A DNA stretch of 64,000 bases from Haliscomenobacter sp. (GCA_016707205.1 JADJHZ010000001.1:310001-374000), one strand, 5' to 3'; shown: positions 9,296-18,728, counted from the stretch's first letter. The notes: generated by a model from the sequence alone, not told the origin. Program-made: numbers and translations.

Positions 9296-10753
9296 CTATT
9301 TCGAGACCGTTTTGATCAACATCCCTTTTTGCACCTGGGTAGTCACCTCCATACCGTTAATGATAGCCAGCTCGGCAAGCCGGTTTTCCGGCATATTGAA
9401 ATTCCGCAGGACAGAAGCGAGCGTGCCATTGGCCGTTACCTGGCGGACCTTGATCTTCTCTGGAGTAACGTTAATCTTGGACTGATCGGTAAGCGCTCTA
9501 AATTGTTGCATAGTGTTCAGGAACGCCGGCCGGTAGTTGTTGAAGTCGGCCAGATAAGCCATTCCATAAAAGCGATAAATCATGTTGTTGTACTGGATCA
9601 GATAAATCTGAAGGCGAATCGTCGTATTGTCTTGCGGGTTCACCTGGTCAGCCAGGATGCTCACCCCGGAAAGCCCGTGCACGGTGATTGCTTGTGCCGG
9701 TTCCACCTGGCGCAGCGAGTCTTTGGTCACCGTGGCATCGGCAGCGGAACGCAGGTCTTTTTCCTGAGCCAGATTAAAAAGAATCAACGCCTTTCCATCG
9801 GAAGGCGCCATTTGCACCTGGGTAGGCAGATTCTGCACCTTCCAAGCTGACGGCACGGGAAATTGGAACCTGAGCTCAGGGTGGTAGAAGACGTTATTTT
9901 CGACATATCCCTGCCGGGGGTCCTCTCCATACACGATGCCATCGATCATGCGCAAATACGTATCGCGGTTGATCTTAAAGTTGGTTCCTCCCGTTTTTTG
10001 CTGCCAATCAGCGGCCAGCTTTCCTACTGTGTTATATCGGTCGATGGGATCCGGGTGGGTGGACATGAACGTAGGTATTCCTTCCTGATCTCCGCTCAGA
10101 CGCTTGATGGTTTGGAAAAAACCCGCCATTTCCCGGGCATCGTACCCGATCTTGGTGGAATATTCCACCCCAAGCCGGTCGGATTCCGTTTCGTGCTCCC
10201 GGCTAAATTTCAGGAATAAGATCCCTAAAGCCTGGGAAGCTACATCGGCAAATTGAGCAAAGTCCTTGGAAATGATTAGCCCAAAGATCATGCCAGCCTG
10301 GCCAAGAATCTGGGTCGTTTGCTGCCGGGCCCCATGCCTGGCCGTGATATGGCCGATCTCATGCCCCAATACGCCTGCAAACTCTGCCTCATTACTAAAA
10401 TAGGCCATGATGCCTCGAGTGAAGTACACAAAACCTCCTGGAAGCGCAAACGCGTTTACCACCGGAGAATCGAGCACTTTGAAATGATACTCGAGCTCAC
10501 TACGGTGGGAAACGGCAGCCATTTGGCTCCCTTTTTCGGTAATAAATGCCTGAATAGCAGGACTCTCGTATAAACCGAAACTGGCGACCACTTCAGGGTC
10601 GGATTGAACGCCGAGCGCAATTTCTTGCTGTTCGCTCATCAGCATCAGTTCTTTTTTTCCGGTAACCGGGTTTATGGCGCATGACAGGCCAATTATCAAA
10701 AGGCTCAGAGTGATCATTACCCGGGGTGCGATAGTTTTAAGTAAGTTTCTCAT
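9296..10753 (-). CDS. M48 family zinc metalloprotease, lipoprotein
   Basis: The 485-residue protein carries a signal peptide ending in a lipobox (LSC, Cys25). Its M48 catalytic domain has HEIGH at 131-135 and a third zinc ligand at Glu188 (SREHETESD). An additional domain (about 290-420) follows, and the last 50 residues look like a LysM-type segment. BepA-like M48 proteases of this type work in the periplasm on misassembled outer-membrane proteins; that role is inferred here. It lies 69 bases downstream-to-upstream from the S8 peptidase gene on the same strand, so the two could be read together. Confidence 0.9.
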   Translation of the reverse strand: MRNLLKTIAPRVMITLSLLIIGLSCAINPVTGKKELMLMSEQQEIALGVQSDPEVVASFGLYESPAIQAFITEKGSQMAAVSHRSELEYHFKVLDSPVVNAFALPGGFVYFTRGIMAYFSNEAEFAGVLGHEIGHITARHGARQQTTQILGQAGMIFGLIISKDFAQFADVASQALGILFLKFSREHETESDRLGVEYSTKIGYDAREMAGFFQTIKRLSGDQEGIPTFMSTHPDPIDRYNTVGKLAADWQQKTGGTNFKINRDTYLRMIDGIVYGEDPRQGYVENNVFYHPELRFQFPVPSAWKVQNLPTQVQMAPSDGKALILFNLAQEKDLRSAADATVTKDSLRQVEPAQAITVHGLSGVSILADQVNPQDNTTIRLQIYLIQYNNMIYRFYGMAYLADFNNYRPAFLNTMQQFRALTDQSKINVTPEKIKVRQVTANGTLASVLRNFNMPENRLAELAIINGMEVTTQVQKGMLIKTVSK

Positions 10754-10779
10754 GGTAGGAAAAGATTAAATAAAAATGA

Positions 10780-10787
10780 CAAAAATA
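10780..10787 (-). promoter_or_regulatory. possible -7 box for the M48 protease gene
   Basis: On the minus strand this reads TATTTTTG, matching TAnnTTTG, 26 bases before the start codon. The nearest upstream TTG is only 13 bases away, so the -33 element is not convincing. Confidence 0.35.
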
Positions 10788-10923
10788 GTTGGGGTTCCCC
10801 CAATTATTTAACGAAATTCAAGATAGATGAATTACCCTTAAAAGAAAGAAAATCACGGAAATAAAAAAGAAAAGAACAAATAAGTGACCCTATCAGGCAA
10901 TAAGGTGTACCCGGAACCCAGGA

Positions 10924-11472
10924 CTAGCCATTGGCAGAGAATAACGGACGCTCCAGGGGACTGTCTCCCTTTGGCTGAACAGGTCCTTTTAAATGGGCGG
11001 ATTCTTCTTGCCCTGAGGTCCAGTGTTTGACGTAAAGCCCCTGGGGATCATAGCGCCGGGCCTGAGTTTCTATATTGAAATAACGCTCTTCCCGGGGATC
11101 GCTTCCTACCCCCGCGACCTGCACATCCACTTCTTCCCGGGTCCTTTCCCGGTTACAAAAAACCCAACTGGCGCTGGTCTGCGTGACTAAGTCAGCCAGG
11201 ACATCCTCTGGTTTTCCAACCCGTACGATTAATTCGCTGTTCAGGCGGCGCAGGCTGTTTCGAAGATCTTTCAGGCTTTCGAGGATAAACCGGGCGCGAT
11301 ACTTCTCCGTTTTCCTGAATCCATAAAGCGTCCGGCCGAAGAACACCCGCTCGTCTAACACGTATACCGGATAGATTTCGGCCGCGCACTCCAGAGCCCG
11401 GGTTAGGGCTTCATTGTCATGCAGCCGCAAATCGTTACGGAACCAAACAACCGCTTTAAGCTTTGGAAGCAT
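10924..11472 (-). pseudogene. DASH-type cryptochrome/photolyase with an internal deletion
   Basis: The ORF of 182 residues joins the two ends of a DASH cryptochrome. Residues 1-117 are the N-terminal antenna-binding alpha/beta domain (AVVWFRNDLRLHDNEAL, VFCNRERTREEVDV). From about residue 120 the sequence is the far C-terminal motif GVGSDPREERYFNIETQA, followed by YDPQGLYVKHW. Family members are normally 430-500 residues, so roughly 250 residues holding most of the FAD-binding helical domain are missing, yet the frame stays open across the join near 11115. The last 30 residues also diverge from the family. It cannot be a working photolyase as written. A real deletion or an assembly collapse would both explain it. 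Confidence 0.8.
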
Positions 11473-11579
11473 GAAGAAAAGATTCTATTGAATTTTCAAT
11501 AATTTTTGAAAATAAACACCCCCCCTATTCTAAGGTTCTGAAAAGAGGGAATATTTTAAAGGATCTACGGTCGTTTTCC

Positions 11580-11587
11580 TACCTTTG
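11580..11587 (+). promoter_or_regulatory. -7 box upstream of the ChaN-like gene
   Basis: TACCTTTG fits TAnnTTTG and lies 16 bases before the ATG at 11604. No good TTG is seen at the -33 distance; only a T-run at 11554-11557. Confidence 0.5.
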
Positions 11588-11603
11588 CCCGAAAATCTGG
11601 AGC

Positions 11604-12477
11604 ATGAAACGTTTTGCTTTTTTTAACTTTAGGATTACTGATCGCATGGGCCCTATCCGGACAGGACAAACCCGCTTACCGCCTCTTTCACGCGAATGGG
11701 AAAGAAGCCTCCTACGACGATCTTTTGAAAAAAGCGCAAAAAGCCGATGCGTTCTTTTTTGGGGAGCAGCACAACAACCCCATTTGCCATTGGCTTCAAA
11801 TGGAGGTCACCCAAGATCTGTTTAAGGAAAAAAACGGGGCGGTCATCCTTGGCGCAGAGATGTTCGAACGCGATAACCAACTCCTTTTGGAAGAGTACCT
11901 TTCCGGCAAAGTCAATCAAAAGAATTTCGAGGACGAAGCCAAGCTTTGGAATAATTATGCTACCGACTACAAGCCGCTGGTGGAATTTGCCAAGACTAAA
12001 AAAATTCCTTTTATCGGTACAAATGTGCCCCGGCGCTATGCCAACCTCGTCTTTCGCCAGGGCCTGGAAGCTCTTGACAGTTTATCTGCATCTGCCAAAG
12101 CGCTGATTGCTCCGTTGCCGATTCCATTCGACGCTAACCTGCCTTCTTATCAGGAAATGCTCAAAATGATGGGTGGGCATGGCGCAGGGCCGGTAAATCT
12201 GAATTTCCCCAAGTCCCAGGCAATCAAAGACGCGACTATGGGATACGCTATTTCCCAAAATCTGAAAAAGGGACATGTCTTCATCCACTATAATGGATCG
12301 TTCCATTCTGACTTGAAGGAAGGGACCGTTTGGTATTTGCTGAAGTACGCCCCCAGGGTAGATGTGGTTACCCTGGCTAGTGTGGAGCAGCAGGACATTT
12401 CGCAATTAGCGGAAGAAAACAAAAACAAAGGGGACTTTATCCTGGTTATTCCGGCAACCATGACCAAAACGTACTAA
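11604..12477 (+). CDS. ChaN-family heme-binding protein, secreted (apparent one-base shift near the start)
   Basis: The protein belongs to the ChaN/PF04187 family, whose members bind heme and act in iron uptake at the envelope. Family features are FGEQHNNPICHWLQ, LGAEMFERDNQ and HYNGSFHSD. As written, the main frame has only a TTG start at 11614. An ATG at 11604, correctly placed behind a -7 box, becomes in frame if one T is removed from the T7 at 11618-11624. The start then reads MKRFAFLTLGLLIAWALSG, a normal signal peptide, with a total of 290 residues. It lies 3 bases upstream of a cytochrome c gene, so the two probably form a heme-related operon. Confidence 0.85.
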
Positions 12478-12480
12478 GAA

Positions 12481-12933
12481 ATGCCTGCTTTTGTCACTGG
12501 GAGGCTCCTGGGAAAATTCCGGGGGGCATCCCTGCGCATTCCGCTCCTTCTGGTGGTTGCCTTAACGGTATCCGCCCTGGCTTTTACGGGGTCCGGGTGC
12601 AGGCCCTACAAGAAAGGGGAAGCCTTGTACAAAATCCACTGCGCGAATTGCCACATGCCCGACGGAACCGGGCTGGAAGGCAATATCCCGCCACTAGCCA
12701 GCTCCGACTATTTTTCAAAAAACCCGGTTGCGGCCGCCTGCATCATCCGGAATGGGCTGCAGGATACGATTCGGGTTAATGGCCGTGTTTATTCACAACC
12801 CATGGCAGCTATACCCAAACTCAGCGAATTGGAGATAACCAATATCATCAACTATATTGGGCACTCCTGGGGGAACCGCACGCCTTACTTATCTCTGGCC
12901 AACGTCAGAAAAGCGCTGGAGGAGTGCAATTAA
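12481..12933 (+). CDS. class I c-type cytochrome, membrane-anchored or lipoprotein
   Basis: The 150-residue protein has a hydrophobic export segment (about 19-36) ending near Cys40 in a weak lipobox (GSGC). One heme-attachment motif CANCH lies at 54-58. A plausible axial methionine is Met108 in SQPMAAIP, and ITNIINYIGHSW is typical of the last helix of mono-heme cytochrome c. It probably carries electrons in the periplasm. It follows the ChaN-like gene by three bases, so co-expression is likely. The oxidase or dehydrogenase it serves is not in the window. Confidence 0.9.
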   Translation: MPAFVTGRLLGKFRGASLRIPLLLVVALTVSALAFTGSGCRPYKKGEALYKIHCANCHMPDGTGLEGNIPPLASSDYFSKNPVAAACIIRNGLQDTIRVNGRVYSQPMAAIPKLSELEITNIINYIGHSWGNRTPYLSLANVRKALEECN

Positions 12934-13044
12934 AGTATTGGCAGTCCAGCGAAAAAATGACGCCCGGGCGTTAATTTCGGTAGTAGTTCTCCCGCAAGTC
13001 TTGGGGATTTAGTACCTTTCGGCACATCGCTAAATATTCTTGGA

Positions 13045-15165
13045 ATGAAGTCATTCTTCTGGAAGATTTGTTTGCCCTGTTCGATCCTGCTGGGCATGTT
13101 CTCAATGCAATCTTTGCAAGCACAACAATTAGCTATTCTACCCGATGCAGACACCATTTATGTCTGTCCGGACAGTACCCTTGTCCTGATTGCTTCCGGC
13201 GGTTCTGCTTATAAATGGTCGTCCCCGACGATATCTATTGCCGATTCCGGGAATGATACCGTGAAAGTAAAATCCAACGGCAGCATTTTTCTCGTCTACC
13301 TGGAAGGTGCAGTTAACGGGCTCAAGCAAAAAGACTCCGTATTCGTCATCAGTGCAACGCCTCAATTGAACGTGCAATCGCTGGATGCTTCGCCGGTTTG
13401 CCGGGGCAAGGACGTCCGCCTTCGGGCAATCACCAATACCGGAGGATACGGGTTGGTATGGCAGCCCGCCGACGGGCTCAGTAGCGTCACCGGGGAACTC
13501 GTCATCGCCCGGCCCAAAACCACTACTACGTACACCGCCATTTTGAATATCACGGGATGTGAAGTGCGCCGCACGGTCACCGTCAGTATATTGCCCCCTC
13601 AGGTAGACATTGCCCAGGAAGACACGGTGGAAATTTGTCTTGGGACTACCCTCAGGCTCCAGGCTACCACCAATACCGGGAATGCGCAGGGCCTTAAGTG
13701 GACGTCGTCCGATGGCTTGTTTAAAGACACCCTGAAGCTGGCCGTAGACGTCAAACCGATCGTGACCACCAAGTACTATACCACGTTTTCCAATGGAGGC
13801 TGCGTGATCACCGATTCGGTCTACGTTAAGGTAGACTCCCTTCCAAAGCTCCTCATCGAGGCGGATCCCAAAAAGGATTCATACTGTCAGGGAGAACTGG
13901 TCACGCTAAAATCCCCTACATACGAACCGTTCCTGTATCCCGGTATCCAGCATAAATGGTTTCCGGACAAAGGGTTTGAAACCCCGGTTCCGGAACAAAA
14001 CATATCTTGTTTGGAATGTAAAAACCCAAGGGTTAACCCAACGTCATCCACCTCCTACACCATCACCGTAACGGAAAAAGGGTGCCCAAGCTCCAAATCG
14101 GTTCCTGTCTCTGTCTTACAGCCTCCTTTGATGCCTATTGCGGTTAACCCCACTATTTGCCGGGGGGATTCAATTACCTTATTCCTGGCCAACCCGGAGC
14201 CTGGGGTGAATTATCGCTGGGTTTCTCCCCAAATTCCAAGCCTGGATGCGACGATTGCCAGGTTACGCGTGGCGCCCACCAGCAACACCACGTATTCGCT
14301 GACCGCCCAGCGGGGGCGTTGCCCTTCGGTGACTGCCCAAACCGCCGTTAACGTGATCCAACCTGCCGATGTAAATGTTCCGGCGGCTCAACGGGTATGC
14401 CCGGGACAATCTGTCACCCTGACCGCCACCGGTACGGCCCCCTCGGGAGTGCAACAATCTTTCCTTTGGACCTGGAACAACGGTCAAAACTCCAGCACCG
14501 GCGCGACGGTCACTGTAAATAATTTACGGCAAAGCACGGTCTTTAACATGACCTATATCTACGGGCCCAATTGCGGAGTAGTAACTAAATCCGTTCAGGT
14601 AACCGTAGAAGCCGTGCCTGCAATCAACGGATTCGTTTTCAACCCGGCGGAAGCCCCAATTGACGGGGTTGTTTTGGGGACAACAGTCACTGTAAACGCC
14701 CAACTCACGCCTCCCTCCCCCTCCGGAGTTACCTACTCCTGGAAAGCCAACAACGAATCCATTCCAGGAACGGCTTCCAGCGTCCAGCATACCCCAAGCG
14801 CCGATCCGACAACCTATACCTTAACCGTCAAAACCAATAGCGGAGGGTGCGAAGTCAGCGCTACCAGCCCGCCAATCCGGGTACTCCAACCGGAGTTCGA
14901 TATTCCGAATGCCTTCACTCCGGATGGAGATGAGAACAACGACTTTTTCCGGGTAGTCTTTACCGGAAATATCCAGATCAAGGAGTTACGCGTATGGAAT
15001 CGCTGGGGACAGACGGTCTACAACAACGACAATGGCGCCCAGGGATGGGACGGAAGAGTCAATGGGAAACTGGCTCCTTCGGATGTCTACGTATACAAAG
15101 CGGTGATTGTTTATCCCGATGGACGGGAATTTGTCCGCCAGGGAGATGTAACCCTGATCCGTTAA
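13045..15165 (+). CDS. large secreted T9SS cargo with type B (gliding-motility) C-terminal domain
   Basis: The 706-residue protein starts with a Sec signal peptide (MKSFFWKICLPCSILLGMFS). It is built from repeated Ig-like/PKD-like units of about 80 residues, each with a cysteine pair (for example VCPGQSVTLTATG ... NCGVVTKSVQVTV). The last 85 residues are the type B sorting domain: IPNAFTPDGDENNDFF, VWNRWGQTVYNN and APSDVYVYKAV. Such proteins cross the outer membrane by the type 9 system and are held at the surface or released, often acting as adhesins. The ligand is unknown. A PorT-like gene at 59020 supports a T9SS in this genome. A weak -7-like TACCTTTC lies at 13013-13020. Confidence 0.93.
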   Translation: MKSFFWKICLPCSILLGMFSMQSLQAQQLAILPDADTIYVCPDSTLVLIASGGSAYKWSSPTISIADSGNDTVKVKSNGSIFLVYLEGAVNGLKQKDSVFVISATPQLNVQSLDASPVCRGKDVRLRAITNTGGYGLVWQPADGLSSVTGELVIARPKTTTTYTAILNITGCEVRRTVTVSILPPQVDIAQEDTVEICLGTTLRLQATTNTGNAQGLKWTSSDGLFKDTLKLAVDVKPIVTTKYYTTFSNGGCVITDSVYVKVDSLPKLLIEADPKKDSYCQGELVTLKSPTYEPFLYPGIQHKWFPDKGFETPVPEQNISCLECKNPRVNPTSSTSYTITVTEKGCPSSKSVPVSVLQPPLMPIAVNPTICRGDSITLFLANPEPGVNYRWVSPQIPSLDATIARLRVAPTSNTTYSLTAQRGRCPSVTAQTAVNVIQPADVNVPAAQRVCPGQSVTLTATGTAPSGVQQSFLWTWNNGQNSSTGATVTVNNLRQSTVFNMTYIYGPNCGVVTKSVQVTVEAVPAINGFVFNPAEAPIDGVVLGTTVTVNAQLTPPSPSGVTYSWKANNESIPGTASSVQHTPSADPTTYTLTVKTNSGGCEVSATSPPIRVLQPEFDIPNAFTPDGDENNDFFRVVFTGNIQIKELRVWNRWGQTVYNNDNGAQGWDGRVNGKLAPSDVYVYKAVIVYPDGREFVRQGDVTLIR

Positions 15166-15181
15166 ATTAGGGCGCCCAAGG

Positions 15182-15798
15182 TTAAACGTATTGCAATTCC
15201 CCTGCCCCTTGGCGGATGATTTGCGGTTCGTTCTGGGTACAATCCACAATCGTAGACGGCACATTGCCGCAAGGCCCCCGTCAATAACCACATTTATTAG
15301 TTTTCTGAAATCCTCATGGATATCCTCGGCTTCCACGAAATACTCCATGATTTCATCATCCGATTTCAGCGAGGTCGTCAGGATGGGCCTTCCCAAGGCA
15401 TGAACAATAGCCAGCGGGATTGGATGCCCGGGAATCCGGGCGCCGATGGTTTTCTTTTTGTTCCGGAACATTTTGGGCACGTTTCCCGCAGCAGGCAGAA
15501 TAAAGGTGAACGGCCCGGGTAAGTTTTTTTTCAGCAGCTTGAAGGTGGAGTTATCCAGAGGAGGCACGAATTGGGAAATCTGACTGATGCTATCGAAAAT
15601 CATGGCCAGCATAGCATCTCTTGGGTCCAGGCCACGAAGCCGGCAAATTTTTTCAACAGCGGCTGATTGATTGACATCGCATCCCATACCATACACCGTG
15701 TCGGTTGGATAAATAATTACTCCTCCTTTTTCGAGGACCTCCACCACCTGACGGATTTTTCTCTCGTCTGGATTATCCGCATTTATAGAAAGCAACAT
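15182..15798 (-). CDS. tsaC: L-threonylcarbamoyladenylate synthase, Sua5/YrdC family (one-base frameshift)
   Basis: The enzyme makes threonylcarbamoyl-AMP for the t6A37 modification of ANN-decoding tRNAs. Motifs are GGVIIYPTDTVYGMGCD, KNLPGPFTFILPA and IGARIPGHP. As written, the frame leaves the family after VVIDGG and runs into the neighbouring gene to 14986. If one C is added to the CCCCC at 15275-15279 (plus strand), the family ending PCGNVPSTIVDCTQNEP is restored. The gene then stops at 15182, just clear of the convergent cargo gene that ends at 15165. The corrected length is 205 residues. The removed overlap is strong evidence for a sequence error. Confidence 0.9.
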
Positions 15799-15830
15799 AG
15801 CACGGTCGTTAAAGGAGGAAAGATACGGAT

Positions 15831-17325
15831 TTAGTTGAGATCCTCCTCATTGAAGCCTTCCTCATCGTCTTCTTCATCTCCGAGCATATCGGCGAGGATA
15901 TCTCTAAACGTAAGACTGGATTCGAGCATGTCCTTGTTGAGCACGTTAAATTCCGCCAACCCATGCAAGGCCAATTCCATCAAGAGGAAAACCTCTTCTT
16001 TGTCCGGAGCTTGGGTATGGGCTTCCACCAGCTTTCGAAGTCCTGCAACGGCGTCCAGGGCTTGGCGGTATGCGGCATCGGAGGCGTCGTTGATCATATC
16101 GACGCGGTTACCTCCGGCGAACCAGGCCCGGATCACTCCGTAAGGGTCCTTCTCCCTTCCTTTTCGCAACTTATCGGGATCGGGGAAATAACCCAAAAAC
16201 AACTTTTTAATCGCATGGCCCAGCAGGTGAATCGCCACGGAGTAGGGCCCTTCCTGTTCTCCTTCATACACAAGTTCAACTTTCCCGGTGATGGCAGGCA
16301 CCACGCCCCAGAAGTCGGTGATCCGGGCAACAGTTTGAGTCTCTCGGTTGATCAGGCTGCGCCGCTCGGCGGTGCTGACGAGATTTTCATACCCGGAGAT
16401 ACTCAGACGCGCCGAAACGCCGCTTTTTTCATCCACGTATTCGCTTTCCCTCGCTTCAAAAGCGATCTGCTCCAGCAGGACTTGCAATAGTTCCGGAACA
16501 CGCACCCGCTTCTTTTGATCTTCCGTTAGCTGCGCTTCCTGTTGGGTAATCTGACGGGAAATGTCAATCGTTTTGGGGTAATGGGTCAGGATCTGGCTCT
16601 CAATCCGGTCCTTCAAAGGCGTGATAATACTGCCCCTATTGGTATAATCTTCCGGGTTGGCGGTAAAAACGAATTGAATATCCAGGGGTAGGCGGAGCTT
16701 GAACCCCCTGATCTGGATATCGCCTTCCTGAAGGATGTTAAATAGCGAAACCTGAATCCGTGCCTGGAGGTCGGGGAGTTCGTTGATGACGAAAATACTC
16801 CGGTGGGCTCTTGGCACCAGCCCGAAATGGATCACCCGCTCGTCGGAATAAGGCAGCTTTAGGGTAGCCGCTTTAATGGGGTCTACATCGCCGATAAGGT
16901 CTGCGACGCTGACATCCGGTGTAGCGAGCTTTTCTACGTAGCGTTCGCTTCGATGGAGCCAGGACAGGGGTATCGTCGCCCATTTCAGCTATCTTATCCA
17001 AAGCATACCGCGAAATGGGGTGCAGGGATCATCGTTCAGTTCGCTTCCTTCCACTACCGGTACGTATTCGTCCATCAGGTGGATCAGCAAGCGGGCGATC
17101 CGCGTCTTCGCCTGCCCGCGAAGGCCAAGCAGCAGCATATTGTGGCGGGAAAGCACGGCGCGTTCTACATCGGGCAGCACGGTGTCGTCAAAGCCAATAA
17201 TGCCCTGAAAGACTTTGTCTTTCCCCTGAAGTTTGGCGATCAGATTGGAGCGAAGTTCCTCTTTGATCGGCCTGGGCCGATACCCGCTTTTTTTTTAGTT
17301 CGCCTAAGGTGGTTTGATCAAACAT
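15831..17325 (-). CDS. MoxR-type AAA+ ATPase, TM0930-like group (three one-base frameshifts)
   Basis: The gene is scattered over three reading frames but forms one 497-residue ATPase after three single-base corrections: one A fewer in A9 (17288-17296), one C more at 17017-17020 and one C fewer at 16967-16970. Visible parts are LLLGLRGQAKTRIARLL (Walker A variant), ERYVEKLATPDVSVADLIGD, VFVINELPDLQA (Walker B region) and FVFTANPEDYTNRG. The C-terminus is very acidic. MoxR ATPases usually work as chaperone-like remodellers with a von Willebrand A partner. No such partner is next door; the only vWA-like gene here is the DUF58 gene at 40883. It is 32 bases upstream of tsaC on the same strand. Confidence 0.85.
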
Positions 17326-17368
17326 GAGGAAGGAAATTGATGTTGATTACGGTATAGAAACGGAAAAA

Positions 17369-17405
17369 CAACGGGATAGTTTTCCCCGGGCGCCATATCC
17401 CGTTG
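17369..17405. repeat. 10-base inverted repeat between divergent genes
   Basis: CAACGGGATA at 17369-17378 is perfectly mirrored by TATCCCGTTG at 17396-17405, with a 17-base GC-rich loop. It lies 44 bases upstream of the MoxR start and 150 bases upstream of the lipoprotein gene. It could be an operator or a 5' leader hairpin of the minus-strand transcript. Confidence 0.55.
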
Positions 17406-17555
17406 AAATATTTTCCAGGAAAAACCGTTTCTTTGAGTTGGCGGTTCGCTCCTGCGGAAGAAAATCAAAATGCGCCGCATTTCGCCGGCCTACCATAGGA
17501 AATCCGCTTTTTTCAACGCATAAACCGATCGATCACCGAAAAATGCTTCTTTAAA

Positions 17556-18293
17556 ATGAAAAAGATTACGCTGCTTTTTTTCTTTGCGCTTTCTACCCTC
17601 CTTACTGGTTGCTTTAATATCCTGGAAGAAGTGACCTTGAATCAGGACGGATCAGGGCTTTACTCGCTTAAAATGGACCTCAGCGCGATCCTTGCCGATG
17701 ATTTCATGAAAAGCATGATTCAGCAAAGCGCACAAGAAAATGAAGCTACCAAAGACTTGGCCAACAATCTGGAAAAAGACACCCTGATTTTCCTCAAAGA
17801 CCTGCCCATGGAAGTGAAGGCCAAGACGGGCAAACCTGAATTCTGGGATAACGTGCAGATGCAGGTGAAGATCAGCGATAAAACGGACGAGTTTTTCACC
17901 GACATTAAACTGCGGTTCAAAACCGCCGACGACATCTCGTTTTTGTACAAGAACCTTTCCACGGTTCTCGCCGAGGCAGGCGCGGCCAACCCGGGCATGA
18001 ATCCAACCGAAATGCTTCCGGCAGGCGCCAGTTTTAAATCCGGTAAAAAATCCTTTAGCCGCCTGCCTTCAACAGCCGAAGCCAAAAGCGAAATGGAAGG
18101 CCAGGACATGGAGATGATGAAGATGTTTCTGAGCAACGCCAAATTTACCACGATCTACAACATGCCCGGGCGGGTGAAAAAGGTGACTATTCCCGGGGCG
18201 GAAATCAGCGGCAACACCGTCAAAGTAGTAGCCAGCCTGATCGACCTGATGGATGGAAAAGCCAAGCTGGAAGGGGATATTAAATATAAATAA
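17556..18293 (+). CDS. lipoprotein of unknown function
   Basis: This 245-residue protein has a signal peptide with lipobox LTGC (Cys19). The mature part starts with EEVTLNQDGSGLYSLKMDLSAI, a beta-hairpin pattern common to Bacteroidota lipoproteins, and continues with mixed charged helices and strands. No catalytic motif is visible. It is the first gene of a tight run: 3 bases to the next gene, then 6 to rlmH, 13 to the rhomboid gene and 21 to the YdcF-like gene. A role in the envelope is inferred only from its lipid anchor. Confidence 0.85.
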   Translation: MKKITLLFFFALSTLLTGCFNILEEVTLNQDGSGLYSLKMDLSAILADDFMKSMIQQSAQENEATKDLANNLEKDTLIFLKDLPMEVKAKTGKPEFWDNVQMQVKISDKTDEFFTDIKLRFKTADDISFLYKNLSTVLAEAGAANPGMNPTEMLPAGASFKSGKKSFSRLPSTAEAKSEMEGQDMEMMKMFLSNAKFTTIYNMPGRVKKVTIPGAEISGNTVKVVASLIDLMDGKAKLEGDIKYK

Positions 18294-18296
18294 AAC

Positions 18297-18722
18297 ATGC
18301 TCGACAAGATCATGCGCGCCCTGCAGGATGCCACCGACGCAATCAAAGTCCAGGCGGCCAATCTGGGCGAAGGGGCAAAGGAGAAAAGCGAACAACTGAT
18401 CGACGATTGGCTTCAGACCTTTCCCAAACTCCAGAAGTATGGGTTGCAGATGAACAGCTTTGCATTGCAGATCGCGCTTAGCCCGTCGCTGGAGGCTGAA
18501 TTTCTCGGCCACCACCACGAATTTACTGTCGAGCGCCTGGAGGAAATCCTGAACGATTGCAAGGGCAATACGGCATTAGTCTCCGTGTTTACCGCCATTA
18601 AAACGACCTATGTCCTGCATCAAAAAACCAGGCTATCCCCTATTGAGCCCCTGATCGTCCGCCTGCGGATCAAGATCGCTCCGGAGATCAAGGTGTATAT
18701 TGGAAAACCGCTTTTGGACTAA
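18297..18722 (+). CDS. conserved-looking small protein of unknown function
   Basis: I do not recognise this 141-residue protein. It is soluble, with no signal peptide, an amphipathic first helix (MLDKIMRALQDATDAIKVQAAN), a helical middle and a strand-rich end (PLIVRLRIKIAPEIKVYIG). It sits 3 bases after the lipoprotein gene and 6 bases before rlmH, so it is surely expressed with them. Codon use is like its neighbours. The compact spacing and clean ORF support a real gene. Confidence 0.75.
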   Translation: MLDKIMRALQDATDAIKVQAANLGEGAKEKSEQLIDDWLQTFPKLQKYGLQMNSFALQIALSPSLEAEFLGHHHEFTVERLEEILNDCKGNTALVSVFTAIKTTYVLHQKTRLSPIEPLIVRLRIKIAPEIKVYIGKPLLD

Positions 18723-18728
18723 TCCCGA

